Assembly (NCBI GenBank): GCA_946481265.1
Contig: CAMLNE010000263.1
Span: forward strand, 1-6,009
Reading direction: 5' to 3'
Length of the DNA stretch: 6,009 nucleotides
Source: an uncultured Panacagrimonas sp.
GTDB taxonomy: Bacteria > Pseudomonadota > Gammaproteobacteria > Nevskiales > Nevskiaceae
Positions 5,354 through 6,009 of this stretch are shown one piece after another. The notes beneath the pieces were generated by a model. That model was not told where the DNA came from, made no database searches, and was given only the letters and a program-made list of their open reading frames with translations. Positions within the stretch are counted from its first letter, which is position 1. Each line of letters starts with the position of its first letter. The position numbers were made by a program, and so were the translations under genes.

Positions 5354-6009
5354 CTACGCCGGAGCGAGGCTCACCTGCAGCATCTCCACGCGGCGACTGT
5401 CGGCACGCTGCACGTTGAAGCTGAATTTCTCGATGCGCAGGCTCTCGCCGCGCTTGGGCATGTGCCCGAAGCGATGCGTCACGAAACCCCCGATGGTGTC
5501 GAACTCGCTGGTGGGGAATTCCACGCCGAAATAGGTGTTGAACTCCTCCAGCGGGGTGAGCGCGGCAACCAGGAAGCGCCGCTCGTCCTGCTTGAGGATG
5601 TGCGCGCCCTCGGCCTCGTCATGCTCGTCGTCGATCTCGCCGACGATCTGCTCGAGCACATCCTCGATGGTGACCAGGCCGGCCACGCCGCCGTACTCGT
5701 CGACCACGATCGCCATGTGGTTGCGGCCACGCTTGAAGTCCTTGAGCAGCACGTTGACGCGCTTGGACTCGGGCACGAACTGCACCGGCCGCAGCCAGCG
5801 CGCGAGATCGAAGGTCTGGTGCGGGGTCGAGGCGAAGCGCAGCAGGTCCTTGGCCAGCAGGATCCCGATGATCTCGTCGCGCGTATCGCCGGTCACCGGA
5901 AAACGCGAGTGACCGGACTCCACCACTTCCTCGATCAGCTTCTCCAGCGGCCACACGCGCTCGACGAAGCTCATCTGCGCGCGCGGCACCATGATGTCGC
6001 GAACCTGCG
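5354..6009 (-). CDS. corC: CorC/YbeX-type CBS-domain protein (5' end beyond window)
   Basis: The frame is open at the window edge, reading QVRDIMVPRAQM. That matches the VRDIM(I/V)PR motif about 70 residues into E. coli CorC (292 residues), so the ATG at 5992 is internal and the N-terminus is missing. Numbering from that Met, the first CBS motif covers about 1-55 (HSRFPV, GILLAKDLL) and the second about 65-122 (FVPESKRVNVLL, HMAIVVDEYGGVAGLVTIED). A VGEIDDEHDE hinge follows, and the CorC_HlyC transporter-associated domain covers about 133-210 (FDTIGGFVTHRFGHMPKRGE, ADSRR). The stop is TAG 5354-5356. E. coli CorC was named for cobalt/magnesium efflux linked to CorA; the soluble CBS pair is thought to bind adenine nucleotides. 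It is the upstream neighbour of lnt, consistent with the conserved ybeZ-ybeY-ybeX-lnt order. The family is certain and the physiological role is inferred. Confidence 0.92.
   Translation of the reverse strand, partial: QVRDIMVPRAQMSFVERVWPLEKLIEEVVESGHSRFPVTGDTRDEIIGILLAKDLLRFASTPHQTFDLARWLRPVQFVPESKRVNVLLKDFKRGRNHMAIVVDEYGGVAGLVTIEDVLEQIVGEIDDEHDEAEGAHILKQDERRFLVAALTPLEEFNTYFGVEFPTSEFDTIGGFVTHRFGHMPKRGESLRIEKFSFNVQRADSRRVEMLQVSLAPA

Noticed and set aside
5025..5534. 169-residue open frame on the + strand across the corC-lnt junction
   Set aside because: It is antisense to two well-identified genes, has no motif, and is explained by high G+C content.

Overview
The window is high-G+C, densely coding DNA. 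It most likely comes from a gammaproteobacterium, perhaps near the Xanthomonadales, although the genus cannot be read from the sequence. The clues are the order corC/ybeX then lnt, as in the E. coli ybeZ-ybeY-ybeX-lnt cluster, a small acidic-loop outer-membrane barrel, and an acyl-CoA dehydrogenase carrying the extra C-terminal domain seen in large FadE/DmdC-like enzymes. The placement is an inference from gene content. I see no mobile element, tRNA, rRNA or CRISPR array.

Layout on the + strand. The 3' end of an acyl-CoA dehydrogenase gene (1-379) is followed by a 188-base gap with a stem-loop (402-436) and a perfect palindrome (533-546). Next come an uncharacterised lipoprotein (568-1539) and a thioredoxin-type glutathione peroxidase (1567-2043), 27 bases apart and probably co-transcribed. 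The peroxidase gene is followed by a long hairpin without a T-run (2053-2083) and then a bidirectional intrinsic terminator (2146-2172). That terminator separates the + strand genes from the rest of the window, which reads on the - strand.

Layout on the - strand, in transcription order from high to low coordinates. First is the truncated corC/ybeX gene (beyond 6009 to 5354), then lnt (5260-3764, GTG start), a small outer-membrane beta-barrel protein (3665-3078), its terminator hairpins (3073-3008), and an exported Ala/Gly/Lys-rich low-complexity protein (2864-2193) that uses the 2146-2172 terminator.

Themes. Most of the window serves the cell envelope. Lnt completes lipoprotein maturation, one gene encodes a lipoprotein that would be an Lnt substrate, one encodes an outer-membrane barrel, and one encodes a secreted low-complexity protein. 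The peroxidase and dehydrogenase are ordinary metabolic genes. The least ordinary item is the Ala/Gly/Lys-rich exported protein. It has 11-residue repeats resembling those of LEA group 3 (desiccation-type) proteins and a glycine-zipper-like tail, and it sits behind a leader rich in inverted repeats. I found no clear evidence of a new multi-gene system; the candidates for follow-up are this protein and the unclassified lipoprotein.
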